Source: Planctomycetota bacterium (GTDB lineage: Bacteria; Planctomycetota; Phycisphaerae; Sedimentisphaerales; Anaerohalosphaeraceae). Taken from it: DNA of 6,381 nt. This document shows positions 1 through 6,381 of this stretch, one piece after another (position 1 is the stretch's first letter; each line of letters starts with the position of its first letter). The notes below the pieces were generated by a model. The model saw nothing but the letters and a program-made list of their open reading frames with translations, was not told where the DNA came from and made no database searches. Location of the stretch: positions 9,702-16,082 of the forward strand of contig VRUF01000041.1 in the NCBI GenBank assembly GCA_019456245.1, given 5' to 3'. The position numbers were made by a program, and so were the translations under genes.

Positions 1-1
1 G

Positions 2-370
2 GCTGAAGGAAAGATCGCCAAGATCAACAAGATCATATTAGAGTCAAGTAATAAATTAACGGAAATGCCGGAAGCGTCAATACTTTCGGACGGGCGGAGC
101 CTTGACGATATAGGAGCGGTTGGGATTTTTAATGAGTTTCGGCGATATGTTGTTCAGGGTAAAGGTGTAACCGATGCGATTGATAATTGGCAAAGGAAGA
201 TCGACTATCGATATTGGGAAGCCAGGCTTAAGGAGAGTTTTCGTTTTGAGTCTGTTCGCAGGGTCGCTGACCGGCGTTTTCGTGCGGCAGAATATTTCAT
301 GAAACAGCTTAGAGTAGAGAACATGGCAAAGGACCTTGAAGAAGTTGTACTTGAATCGCTGGAAAAGTGA
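2..370 (+). CDS. Unrecognised protein, C-terminal part (5' end outside window)
   Basis: The reading frame is open from the left edge to a TGA stop at 368-370, giving 122 residues. An internal ATG at 65 could be proposed as the start, but only a weak purine stretch (ACGGAA) precedes it and 21 codons upstream are also open, so I take this as the C-terminal piece of a longer gene. The visible part is charged and probably mostly helical, with no membrane segment, signal peptide or cysteine. Its second half is rich in Arg, Lys and Glu and contains the dense stretches YRYWEARLKESFRFES and VADRRFRAAEYFMKQL. I do not recognise the family and assign no function. It is co-oriented with coaD, 129 bp upstream of it, and the repeat element at 376 starts five bases after its stop. 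Confidence that it is coding rests on the long open frame and on its ending just before an intergenic repeat. Confidence 0.7.
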   Translation, partial: AEGKIAKINKIILESSNKLTEMPEASILSDGRSLDDIGAVGIFNEFRRYVVQGKGVTDAIDNWQRKIDYRYWEARLKESFRFESVRRVADRRFRAAEYFMKQLRVENMAKDLEEVVLESLEK

Positions 371-375
371 TAACG

Positions 376-461
376 ATACCCTTAAGGGTAGTAAATTCCC
401 GCAAGTAAGGCTGTAACTTGTTTTTCTAAAGGCGCTTGCCCGCGAACAAACGGGAAATATT
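376..461 (+). repeat. Dispersed intergenic repeat element, copy 1
   Basis: This ~86-bp element recurs at 4373-4457 with about three-quarters identity in a hand alignment. It opens with a perfect 14-bp palindrome, TACCCTTAAGGGTA (377-390), followed by GTAAATTCCCGC. It closes with CCCGCG, a short A-rich linker and CGGGAAAT. TTCCCG (396-401) can pair with CGGGAA (451-456), enclosing the middle, and inside it GCAAG (401-405) can pair with CTTGC (435-439). A 4-bp direct repeat, TAAC, flanks it (371-374 and 461-464), which could be an insertion footprint or chance. It fills most of the spacer between the first gene and coaD and here reads in the same direction as both. I infer a structured dispersed repeat; a non-coding RNA or a terminator-like role is possible but not shown. 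Confidence 0.75.
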
Positions 462-499
462 AACTGAGAGCACTATATATCGATTAAAGAGGCAGATCA

Positions 500-994
500 A
501 TGGAACATAAACCTGTACGTGCAATTTTTCCAGGTTCTTTCGATCCGATCACAAACGGTCATCTGGATGTGATCCAGCGAGGTGTCAAGCTTTTCGACCA
601 GCTTATAGTAGCGGTGGGACAGAATCCGACAAAGAATGAATTGTTCAGCCTCGATGAGCGTGTAGAAATGATCACGGAACTTGTGAAAGACATGCCAAGG
701 GTTATTGTGGAGAGCTATGAGTGCCTTACGGTCAAGTTTGCAGCCGAAAAGAAGGTAGACGTAATGCTGAGGGGTTTGCGTAACCTGACGGATGTTCAAT
801 ACGAATTTCAATTAGCAATGACCAACCGTTCTGTTGCCGGTATCGAGACGATATTTGTGATGACGAGCGAAGAGTACGGATTTGTTAATTCGACGATGGT
901 GCGTGAGGTGGCACTTTTGGGTGGTGATGTCAGCAAGCTTATCCCTCCTTTCGTTTACGAAAAGATAAAGAAGCGTCTTAGCAAAAAGCAGTAA
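500..994 (+). CDS. coaD: Phosphopantetheine adenylyltransferase (CoaD)
   Basis: CoaD transfers AMP from ATP to 4'-phosphopantetheine, giving dephospho-CoA and pyrophosphate, the penultimate step of coenzyme A synthesis in the cytoplasm. The 164-residue product has the normal bacterial length. It carries the nucleotidyltransferase signature at residues 10-22, FPGSFDPITNGHL, with the T/HxGH motif at 18-21 (His21 matches the catalytic His18 of E. coli). Lys45 in NPTKNELF lies where E. coli has Lys42. RGLRNLTDVQYEFQLA at 91-106 is the conserved substrate and ATP site, and NSTMVRE at 130-136 corresponds to the family's ISS(S/T)xVKE loop, with Asn in place of the first Ser. ATG at 500 is supported by AAAGAGG (486-492), seven bases upstream, and by the N-terminus matching the family. 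The gene ends 15 bp before the convergent AsmA-like gene. I saw no convincing promoter; the upstream spacer is mostly the repeat element. Confidence 0.98.
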   Translation: MEHKPVRAIFPGSFDPITNGHLDVIQRGVKLFDQLIVAVGQNPTKNELFSLDERVEMITELVKDMPRVIVESYECLTVKFAAEKKVDVMLRGLRNLTDVQYEFQLAMTNRSVAGIETIFVMTSEEYGFVNSTMVREVALLGGDVSKLIPPFVYEKIKKRLSKKQ

Positions 995-1009
995 GAACGT
1001 GTGGTTTTA

Positions 1010-4000
1010 TCATCGAGTTCCAAATATCTCGAATGGTTTTTTTATAACCGGCAGGGTCGTTTCTGCGATAGTCGGGTCCTCGAGATTTCCTTTTACCTCA
1101 ACCTGCATGACCGCCGAGCCAATCACACTGGCCAGCGTTTCGAGAAATGAAGGTTTTAAAGTTTTCTTTCCGCCATAAGCGGTCAGGACCAGATCTATCT
1201 GGCGGTTTTGCATATTTATCTTGCCGCTGCCCAACAAAACGGTTGAGGGGCCAAACATCTGGACTTTCTCCAGATCGATCATACTTCCTTTTAAGTAGCT
1301 CTCTGCTGTTATCTCATTGAAAATAAAGTCGGTAGGATTGTCTAATTGTACGGTAGTTACGATCTTGCCGAACAAGGATCGTCTTGCAAAAGCCATGTCT
1401 TTTATACCGATACTTATTCGACCTATCGTGGAATCGGTTTTGCCCAGAATCCCTGAGATTCCCAGAGACCCACTTACAATTCCCTGAGAATAATCATTTT
1501 GTTCGGATTCGTCAGATTGATTGGCAGAAACTATCCCATTTAGATCAACGTCGCAGAATGATGTTTTCAGTTTATAGGCAATGCCCTGGCCGGGCAACAG
1601 TGTAAGCCGGCAATCACCGATTACCCTTCCCCCATAAGTGTCAGCGAGAAATTCATTACTCGATATTGTTCCCCCGACCGGGTCGTATATAATATCTGCC
1701 TTTATATCATTTATCGAACGGTCCAGAAGTGTGAAATGCTCTGCCTGGAGGTTTCCGCTGCCTTGCATAAGACCGTGGCCGATCTTGTAGAGGGCTTTGG
1801 CAGAGAGAACAGCATCGAGGTCTTTGACAGCACCTGCGTTTGCTGAAGCAAATTTCCTGAGAGCAATATTGCCGATTATATCTACCCATTTGCTATCGCT
1901 GCTGTCTGTATAAAACTTTAGTTTTTCTATATCGAAGTCGACATATCCCTGCGGTGTAAAATTATCGTAGGATAACAGGCTGTCGGCGCCCATCGCATTT
2001 TTAAATCTCTTGTCGAAAAACAGATTTGTTGCTTTTGCAGTCAAATCACCACTGTAAGTATTATTGGAATTACGTGCGATCGTTCCATTGAGAGCAATGC
2101 TTTCAATCTTGTTCGGGTCAGAGGCTATTTTATTTTGACTTCTGATATTTTTTAATAGAATGTTTTCTTTTGTTATGGTGACTTCGCCCGTAACGTTTTT
2201 TAGAGGGAACGCAAATGCTTTTGGGCTCATATCTACCGACTTGCAGTCGATGACTATTTCATTAGCCGGAAATTCCTCTCTGGGATTTACGCTGATGTTT
2301 GCGTGAGCATCGATCGTTCCGGTCGGTCTCAGATCGGAAACGATCTTCAGAGCCTGAGGTGGTAACGCATCAAGCCAGTTTTTCTTTAGCTCAAGTTGTT
2401 TTGCCTGAATAGATAAACAGAAAGCAGTTTCGGGGTTTGCGTCAGTGTCGGGCCATACCTTTCCTGAAACCTGTATTTCACTGTTTCCATTATATCCGAC
2501 GATTTTCCGCAATATTGTTACATCAGGCGTAAGAACTGCGTCAACTGTAACGTCGGTCAATGGTAATGGGAATTTTTCATATGTGAGCGATGCGTCCACG
2601 ATGTTAACGTCAGCGATATAATCGACAAGCCTTTTGCCTACCTGATTGGAAAACACTTTTATGCTTACATCAGTTGTTACGTCCAGACTGAACTGTTCGT
2701 AAAACCGGCGTTGACGCGAGGGAAGTGCATCCATCAGTTCTGAATCCAGGGGGATGTCATTGGCCTCTATTTTTATGTCGAATTGGGGCCTCTCAGTGTT
2801 TGTTTTCGTAACCTCACCATTCACTTCGATACGACTGTTTTGACGGGTGGAGCTAAGATGGTTAATCGTGAAGGTGCCCGGTTCAACTGTGATATTTCCT
2901 TTAAGATTATCAAGCAGGTATGGGAAATGCTGGTATATTGCTTTGGCATCTACAAAGTCAACGGTGAGGTACGTGTCTTTTTTTTCTCCGGGCTCGCGCC
3001 ACATCCTGTAATTGATCTTCGCTATCCCGCTGGGCGTAAATGTACTCCAGATGAATTGCTGATCGCTATTCATCGCCTTATAGAGGCCTTTGTCGAGACT
3101 CATGTTGTCGCTTGTAACAGTCATGTCAAACCCGATTCCCTTGTCGGTGCTTTTCGAATGACCGTTTATCTGAAGATCGACATCTCCATGTTTGCATTCG
3201 AGATTATCCAGGAAGATGTCGGTTTCATCCAGCCTGAGCTTTCCTGTCATATTGTTTAAGGGGTATGGGAATCTGGTATAGAGGATTGAGATGTCTCTGC
3301 ATGTTACGTTTGCGGACCATTTGCTTCCATGAATATCGTCAAAACTTCCGGCAGCCTTAAAGGACAGGTCACCTAATCCGTCCGGTTGATAAAGCTGAAG
3401 AAAGGCTCTTAATTTTGGCCCCAATTTTTCGAGGGCACCGCTGTTGTATATCAACGCATTTGGTCTCGGATCAGCACTTAGTACCATATTCCGAAGACTT
3501 GCCTCAACTTCGTACTCCGGATTACGGCGGTAATTCTTTACTGTTCCGTTGATCAATATGTCAGCATCTTGTCCGACTTTACTTGTAAGTTTTTTGATAC
3601 GTATTGTGTCTTCATCGTAATCGATATTCATTACTACATCAGTCATATCCCATGCATTTCCAAGGACAGGAAATGCGAAAGAGGACAGTTGCTCGCTAGT
3701 CAATGTTACGCTTGACTGTTTGCCCCTGATCCACTTTCCTCCTATTCGGCAATAGCCTGGTCCATTTTCTTCGTGCGTCTGGACCGAAAACCCGTAAGTA
3801 TTATTTTTGCCCACCTGGGCGATAAAGCCAACGAAAACGGGTATTTTGCAGATCTCTTTGGAATCGTTTTGTGTTTTCGTATAAAGGTTTATACTGCCTC
3901 TATCCAGATGGAGTGCCGGCAAGGGATTTTTCGCTTTTGCCGAACTCCCTATTTGCAAGGCAGAAAAATTCCAGCTCTTTTGCTCCGTATCGTATTGAAC

Positions 4001-4369
4001 ATTGATCGTAAAATCTTTTACTGTAAGACTCTTTAGACGCGGATTAAGCTTGAGAAAGCTTGTTCGCGAGAAAACAGCCTCAACCTTATCTGCCTGGATA
4101 ATCGTACCAGCTTCAGATTCATCCAGACAGGTGCCGATCTGAAGGTCCTTCATTACGACAAGGCCGTCGAGTTGAAATTTGATGTCTCCGATGGTGACCT
4201 GCGCGCCTGTGAGATGCTCGATCTGCCTTCGTGTAAGAGGTTTTAGTATTTTGTTTCCGACAAGCTCGTAGATTCCCCACAGCAAAAGCAGGAGAAGGAT
4301 GACTACCTTGAGGCGGGGCAGAATCTTTTTGCTGAGATGACACATTCTTTTGATAATCGGCGATATCAT
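1010..4369 (-). CDS. AsmA/YhdP-like inner-membrane-anchored envelope protein
   Basis: This 1119-residue protein belongs by its features to the AsmA/TamB/YhdP group, proteins that span the periplasm and are thought to carry phospholipids between inner and outer membranes. A basic cytoplasmic start (K7, R8, K14, K15, R19, K21) precedes one hydrophobic segment at about 22-38, with no signal-peptidase site evident, so it is probably a membrane anchor with the rest periplasmic. The body is beta-rich and made of tandem units of roughly 115-130 residues. Each has an FP-x-L-x-N/D-x-x-G-type strand start (F-P at 233, 367, 482, 600 and 721, a degenerate unit near 886) and most have an intervening L-D-x-x-L-x-x-A-L/M segment (425, 541, 661, 785). 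Residues about 960-1100 resemble the AsmA-like C-terminal domain, including GSGKINMQNRQIDLVLTA and VKGNLEDPTI. The exact lipid role is inferred from the family. ATG at 4369 has AAAGGG six bases upstream, inside repeat copy 2. It follows purD in the same direction after 115 bp. Confidence 0.85.
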   Translation of the reverse strand: MISPIIKRMCHLSKKILPRLKVVILLLLLLWGIYELVGNKILKPLTRRQIEHLTGAQVTIGDIKFQLDGLVVMKDLQIGTCLDESEAGTIIQADKVEAVFSRTSFLKLNPRLKSLTVKDFTINVQYDTEQKSWNFSALQIGSSAKAKNPLPALHLDRGSINLYTKTQNDSKEICKIPVFVGFIAQVGKNNTYGFSVQTHEENGPGYCRIGGKWIRGKQSSVTLTSEQLSSFAFPVLGNAWDMTDVVMNIDYDEDTIRIKKLTSKVGQDADILINGTVKNYRRNPEYEVEASLRNMVLSADPRPNALIYNSGALEKLGPKLRAFLQLYQPDGLGDLSFKAAGSFDDIHGSKWSANVTCRDISILYTRFPYPLNNMTGKLRLDETDIFLDNLECKHGDVDLQINGHSKSTDKGIGFDMTVTSDNMSLDKGLYKAMNSDQQFIWSTFTPSGIAKINYRMWREPGEKKDTYLTVDFVDAKAIYQHFPYLLDNLKGNITVEPGTFTINHLSSTRQNSRIEVNGEVTKTNTERPQFDIKIEANDIPLDSELMDALPSRQRRFYEQFSLDVTTDVSIKVFSNQVGKRLVDYIADVNIVDASLTYEKFPLPLTDVTVDAVLTPDVTILRKIVGYNGNSEIQVSGKVWPDTDANPETAFCLSIQAKQLELKKNWLDALPPQALKIVSDLRPTGTIDAHANISVNPREEFPANEIVIDCKSVDMSPKAFAFPLKNVTGEVTITKENILLKNIRSQNKIASDPNKIESIALNGTIARNSNNTYSGDLTAKATNLFFDKRFKNAMGADSLLSYDNFTPQGYVDFDIEKLKFYTDSSDSKWVDIIGNIALRKFASANAGAVKDLDAVLSAKALYKIGHGLMQGSGNLQAEHFTLLDRSINDIKADIIYDPVGGTISSNEFLADTYGGRVIGDCRLTLLPGQGIAYKLKTSFCDVDLNGIVSANQSDESEQNDYSQGIVSGSLGISGILGKTDSTIGRISIGIKDMAFARRSLFGKIVTTVQLDNPTDFIFNEITAESYLKGSMIDLEKVQMFGPSTVLLGSGKINMQNRQIDLVLTAYGGKKTLKPSFLETLASVIGSAVMQVEVKGNLEDPTIAETTLPVIKKPFEIFGTR
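1011..1043 (+). terminator. Candidate rho-independent terminator of coaD
   Basis: Sixteen bases after the coaD stop, TCGAG (1013-1017) can pair with CTCGA (1028-1032) across a 10-base loop. The stem extends by CA/TG with one bulged A. Seven T residues follow at 1037-1043, four bases after the 5-bp core stem. The arrangement fits a plus-strand intrinsic terminator, but the stem is short and only moderately GC-rich. It lies wholly within the last codons of the convergent AsmA-like gene, so those bases would be coding on the other strand. Confidence 0.4.
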
Positions 4370-4372
4370 AGT

Positions 4373-4457
4373 ATACCCTTTAAGGGTAGTAAATTCTCGC
4401 GAGCAAAGCCATAAGTTATAATTGCAAAGTTACTTAGCCGCGGAAAACGGGAAATTT
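4373..4457 (+). repeat. Dispersed intergenic repeat element, copy 2
   Basis: This is the second copy of the element at 376-461, in the same plus-strand orientation. The first ~20 bases are identical except for one extra T in the centre of the palindrome (TACCCTTTAAGGGTA, 4374-4388). The right end, CCGCG then AAAACGGGAAATTT, is also conserved. The central ~40 bases differ at many positions. TTCTCG (4394-4399) can still pair with CGGGAA (4448-4453), using one G-U pair where copy 1 has G-C. The inner arm GCGAG (4399-4403) can pair with CTTAGC (4433-4438) with one bulged A. The element occupies most of the 115-bp spacer between purD and the AsmA-like gene and is antisense to both, unlike copy 1. 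It contains TATAAT (4417-4422) on the plus strand, but I saw no matching -35 element. Confidence 0.75.
4374..4388 (-). promoter_or_regulatory. Shine-Dalgarno of the AsmA-like gene inside a small palindrome
   Basis: Read on the minus strand, AAAGGG (4381-4376) lies six bases before the ATG at 4369 and is the only good ribosome-binding site there. It is part of the near-palindrome TACCC-TTAAA-GGGTA, which is the left end of repeat copy 2. In the transcript, GGG could pair with the upstream CCC in a 5-bp hairpin and partly hide the site. The site is clear in sequence; the hairpin and any regulation are inference, and such a short stem may be unstable. Confidence 0.5.
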
Positions 4458-4484
4458 CAATTATGATCAGTTTAATAGCAACGT

Positions 4485-5756
4485 TTATCTGTTAATGGCT
4501 TTGTCTGCGATATCGCGTCTGCAATAAGCACCGTCAAATGAGATCGCGTCAACTGCCTGATAAGCTTTGGCTTTTGCATCTGCAATAGTATCTCCGAGGG
4601 CAGTTACTCCCAGGACGCGACCACCGGCAGTGACAATGTCACCGTCTTTTTCAGCAGTTCCGGCATGAAAAACCATCACGTCTTTAAGTTTTGCAGCATC
4701 GTCAAGGCCTGTAATAATCTTTCCGTTTTCGTAGTCACCCGGATATCCGCCGGAAGCAACGACTACGCAGACTGCCGGACGCGAGTCCCATTCAAGTGTG
4801 ATTTTGTCAAGGCGACCTTCGCAGACTGCGAGCATAACATCAAGCAAATCGCTCTTTAACCGCATAAGGATGGGCTGAGTTTCGGGATCTCCAAATCTAA
4901 CGTTGAACTCCAGCGTTCTCGGTCCCCCTTTGGTCACCATAATGCCAGCGTACAGTATTCCCCTATAGGCGGTCCCATTGCGATTCATGCCGTCTACCGT
5001 GGGAACGAGTATGTCGGCAACGATCTGATCCATCAAGGCATCCGTAACAACAGGTGCCGGGCTGTACGCTCCCATCCCACCGGTATTGGGTCCGGTGTCA
5101 CCTTCGCCGATCGGTTTATGGTCCTGCGAACTTTCCATAACGTAGATACTCTTGCCATCGACAAAAGCCAGAATGGAAGCCTCTTCGCCGAGCAATTTTT
5201 CTTCAACAACCACAGTTGCGCCTGCATCGCCAAACAGATTGTCGCACATTATCTTTTCGGTTACCAGTATCGCTTCGGAAGGCTCGTCACATACGAAAAC
5301 ACCCTTGCCTTTGGCCAGGCCTGCAGCTTTTACCACGACAGCTTCGTCGCGGCTTGCGATGTATACTTTTGCATCTTCAAAACTGGTGAATATTCTGCTT
5401 TCGGCGGTTGGTATGGAATTGGCTCTCATAATTTCCTTGGCGAAGGCCTTGTCGGCTTCAAGTTGAGCAGCCGGTCCGCTTGGTCCGAAGGCCTTTATGC
5501 CTGCAATTTCAAATGAATCTACAGCACCGGCGGCGAGGGGGTCTTCGGGACCGATGATCGCGAGTTCTACATCGTTATCTTTCGCGAAATCAACCAGTCC
5601 CTTTATATCGTCGACACCTATGTCGATATTTTTTCCATGCAAAGCCGTGCCCGGATTGCCCGGTGCGATAAACAGCTTGTCCAGCTTCTTTGACTGTGAA
5701 AGTTTCCATGCGATAGCATGTTCTCTTCCGCCGTTGCCAACTAATAGTACGTTCAT
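4485..5756 (-). CDS. purD: Phosphoribosylamine-glycine ligase (GAR synthetase, PurD)
   Basis: PurD joins glycine to 5-phosphoribosylamine using ATP, giving glycinamide ribonucleotide, the second step of de novo purine synthesis in the cytoplasm. The 423-residue length is standard for a monofunctional enzyme. The N-terminal domain begins MNVLLVGNGGREHAIAWKL, with the GxGGREHA loop at 7-14. GPEDPLAAG (69-77) and the segment around FGPSGPAAQLEADK (90-103) follow. The ATP-grasp domain shows VVKAAGLAKGKGV (141-153), LLGEEAS (188-194), DHKPIGEGDTGPNTGGMGAYSP (212-233, the family signature) and LEFNVRFGDPETQ (282-294), where Glu283 and Asn285 are the expected metal ligands. The C-terminal domain runs from about 325 to the end. 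ATG at 5756 fits the family N-terminus and has AAAAGGG six bases upstream. The gene lies 145 bp downstream of mnmG and 115 bp upstream of the AsmA-like gene, in the same direction, and appears intact. Confidence 0.98.
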   Translation of the reverse strand: MNVLLVGNGGREHAIAWKLSQSKKLDKLFIAPGNPGTALHGKNIDIGVDDIKGLVDFAKDNDVELAIIGPEDPLAAGAVDSFEIAGIKAFGPSGPAAQLEADKAFAKEIMRANSIPTAESRIFTSFEDAKVYIASRDEAVVVKAAGLAKGKGVFVCDEPSEAILVTEKIMCDNLFGDAGATVVVEEKLLGEEASILAFVDGKSIYVMESSQDHKPIGEGDTGPNTGGMGAYSPAPVVTDALMDQIVADILVPTVDGMNRNGTAYRGILYAGIMVTKGGPRTLEFNVRFGDPETQPILMRLKSDLLDVMLAVCEGRLDKITLEWDSRPAVCVVVASGGYPGDYENGKIITGLDDAAKLKDVMVFHAGTAEKDGDIVTAGGRVLGVTALGDTIADAKAKAYQAVDAISFDGAYCRRDIADKAINR

Positions 5757-5901
5757 GTTAATCCCTTTTCAAAACAAGCTTTTTCACAATACCGTTCAAA
5801 TGTTCGTGCGATTGTATCCGCTTTCGTATGAAAATGACAGAACCAAAATACCGCCGATATTACGAAAATAATCAATTTTTGTCGTCTCTGAAAGCACAAA
5901 T
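5757..5901. other. Intergenic spacer between mnmG and purD
   Basis: This 145-bp A+T-rich gap separates the mnmG stop from the purD start. It holds the purD ribosome-binding site (AAGGG, minus strand 5767-5763) and the promoter candidate at 5811-5840. I saw no GC-rich hairpin with a T-run that would terminate mnmG transcription, no copy of the repeat element, and no purine-riboswitch-like arrangement that I could recognise. Confidence 0.5.
5811..5840 (-). promoter_or_regulatory. purD: Candidate sigma70-type promoter for purD
   Basis: On the minus strand, CTGTCA (5840-5835, four of six matches to TTGACA) and TACAAT (5816-5811, five of six matches to TATAAT) are separated by 18 bases. Transcription would begin near 5804, leaving a leader of about 48 bases before the purD ATG. 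The call rests on consensus resemblance alone. The A+T-rich spacer also offers weaker alternatives such as TTGATT at 5879-5874, followed by T/A-rich hexamers. Confidence 0.35.
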
Positions 5902-6381
5902 TCAGGAATTTCGGGCTTTTTGCAGTTCTATCTGGAGGACGTTTATATCTGCAGGGGTTATTCCGCCTATTCGCCCTGCCTGTGCTAATGTGTCCGGTCT
6001 GAATTCGGAGAGTTTGGCCTTTGCCTCGTTGCTGAGATGTTTTATCGCATTGTAATCGATGTTTTCGGGCAATTTGACATTTTCCAGTTTCCTAAAACTT
6101 TCGATCTGCCTGATCTGGCGCTTCAGGTATCCTTCGTAGCGAGCATCAATGGCGGCAGCGGCCAGTACGTCGGAGGAAAGCTGCATCTCTTTGATGTTTT
6201 TTTCGTCAGCGAGATTATCCGCAAGAGGATTGCCGGTCTGCTTTAGCTGATGCCACAGGGTAAGGCCGGCCTCTCGTGTACTCTTTAGATATTTTTCCAG
6301 GTCGGCAAGTTTTTTGATCTTGGTGTTGAATCGGTTCCAGCGTTCGTCATCGACCAGGCCGATCCGGTGGCCTATTGCCGT
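5902..6381 (-). CDS. mnmG: tRNA uridine-5-carboxymethylaminomethyl modification enzyme MnmG (GidA), C-terminal part
   Basis: MnmG is the FAD-binding partner of the GTPase MnmE; together they build the 5-carboxymethylaminomethyl group on the wobble uridine (U34) of certain tRNAs. Only the last 159 residues are present; the frame is open to the right edge, and the full family length is about 620-630, so about three-quarters lies outside. The visible part starts at IGHRIGLVDDERWNRF, the family's helical region. It then has ARYEGYLKRQIRQIESF, LPENIDYNAIKHLSNEAKAK and RPDTLAQAGRIGGITPADI, which are the diagnostic blocks of the MnmG C-terminal domain that contacts MnmE and tRNA. The gene ends in TGA at 5904-5902. 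The methionine at 6186 is internal, because family sequence continues upstream of it. TrmFO, the shorter paralogue, lacks this tail. purD follows 145 bp downstream in the same direction. Confidence 0.96.
   Translation of the reverse strand, partial: TAIGHRIGLVDDERWNRFNTKIKKLADLEKYLKSTREAGLTLWHQLKQTGNPLADNLADEKNIKEMQLSSDVLAAAAIDARYEGYLKRQIRQIESFRKLENVKLPENIDYNAIKHLSNEAKAKLSEFRPDTLAQAGRIGGITPADINVLQIELQKARNS

Noticed and set aside
376..461. Cis-acting riboswitch controlling coaD
   Set aside because: The second copy has the opposite orientation relative to its neighbouring genes and sits by an unrelated gene. I could match it to no riboswitch class.
473..480. CTATATAT before coaD as a -10 promoter element
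   Set aside because: No -35-like hexamer lies at suitable distance (CGGGAA is at that spot), and transcription would start on top of the ribosome-binding site.
497..811. Minus-strand open frame of 104 codons
   Set aside because: It is antisense to coaD, which has full family motifs across the same bases.
978..996. CTTAGC-AAAAA-GC-AG-TAAG hairpin at the coaD end as a terminator for the AsmA-like gene
   Set aside because: The stem is broken by a two-base bulge, is A/T-rich, and has no clean T-run after it on the minus strand.
2783..3259. Plus-strand open frame of 158 codons
   Set aside because: It lies wholly antisense within the AsmA-like gene, has no recognisable family motif and no supporting ribosome-binding site. 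The opposite strand carries clear repeat-unit protein sequence.
4417..4422. TATAAT in repeat copy 2 as a plus-strand promoter
   Set aside because: The hexamer 17 bases upstream is TTCTCG, a poor -35. The motif is not kept in copy 1, and transcription would run antisense into purD with no gene to serve.
5118..5516. Plus-strand open frames of 132 and 104 codons (from 5118 and 5152)
   Set aside because: Both are antisense to the conserved core of purD, and their translations look like shadow composition, not a protein family.
6184..6186. Separate small gene starting at the minus-strand ATG at 6186
   Set aside because: The frame continues open to the window edge and the upstream residues match MnmG, so this methionine is internal.

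Overview
The window holds five protein genes, two of them cut by its edges, and looks like ordinary chromosomal housekeeping DNA from a Gram-negative-type (diderm) bacterium of moderate G+C content. The AsmA/YhdP-like envelope protein implies an outer membrane. The gene style and the long single-protein AsmA homologue would fit a planctomycete of the Phycisphaerae type, but this is a weak inference because no taxonomic marker gene is present.

Layout, left to right. On the plus strand: the 3' end of an unrecognised gene (2-370), then an intergenic spacer with an ~85-bp repeated element (376-461), then coaD (500-994), phosphopantetheine adenylyltransferase of coenzyme A synthesis. coaD converges, with a 15-bp gap, on a minus-strand block. 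Read in its own direction, that block runs mnmG 3' part (6381-5902; tRNA wobble-uridine modification), purD (5756-4485; second step of purine synthesis) and a 1119-residue AsmA/YhdP-like protein (4369-1010; probable inner-membrane-anchored periplasmic lipid-transfer protein). purD has its own plausible promoter. Nothing between purD and the AsmA-like gene looks like a strong terminator, so these two may be co-transcribed.

The most interesting non-coding signal is the repeated element. A second copy (4373-4457) lies between purD and the AsmA-like gene, about 4 kb from the first. Hand alignment gives roughly three-quarters identity. The ends (a palindrome TACCC..GGGTA, then GTAAATTC; and CCGCG..AACGGGAAAT) are nearly invariant and the middle is variable. 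The two copies have the same orientation on the plus strand but opposite orientation relative to the neighbouring genes, which argues for a dispersed structured repeat rather than a gene-specific leader. In copy 2 the palindromic end also supplies the apparent Shine-Dalgarno sequence of the AsmA-like gene.

I found no RNA gene, CRISPR array, transposase, phage gene or defence system. No gene-free stretch exceeds 300 bases.
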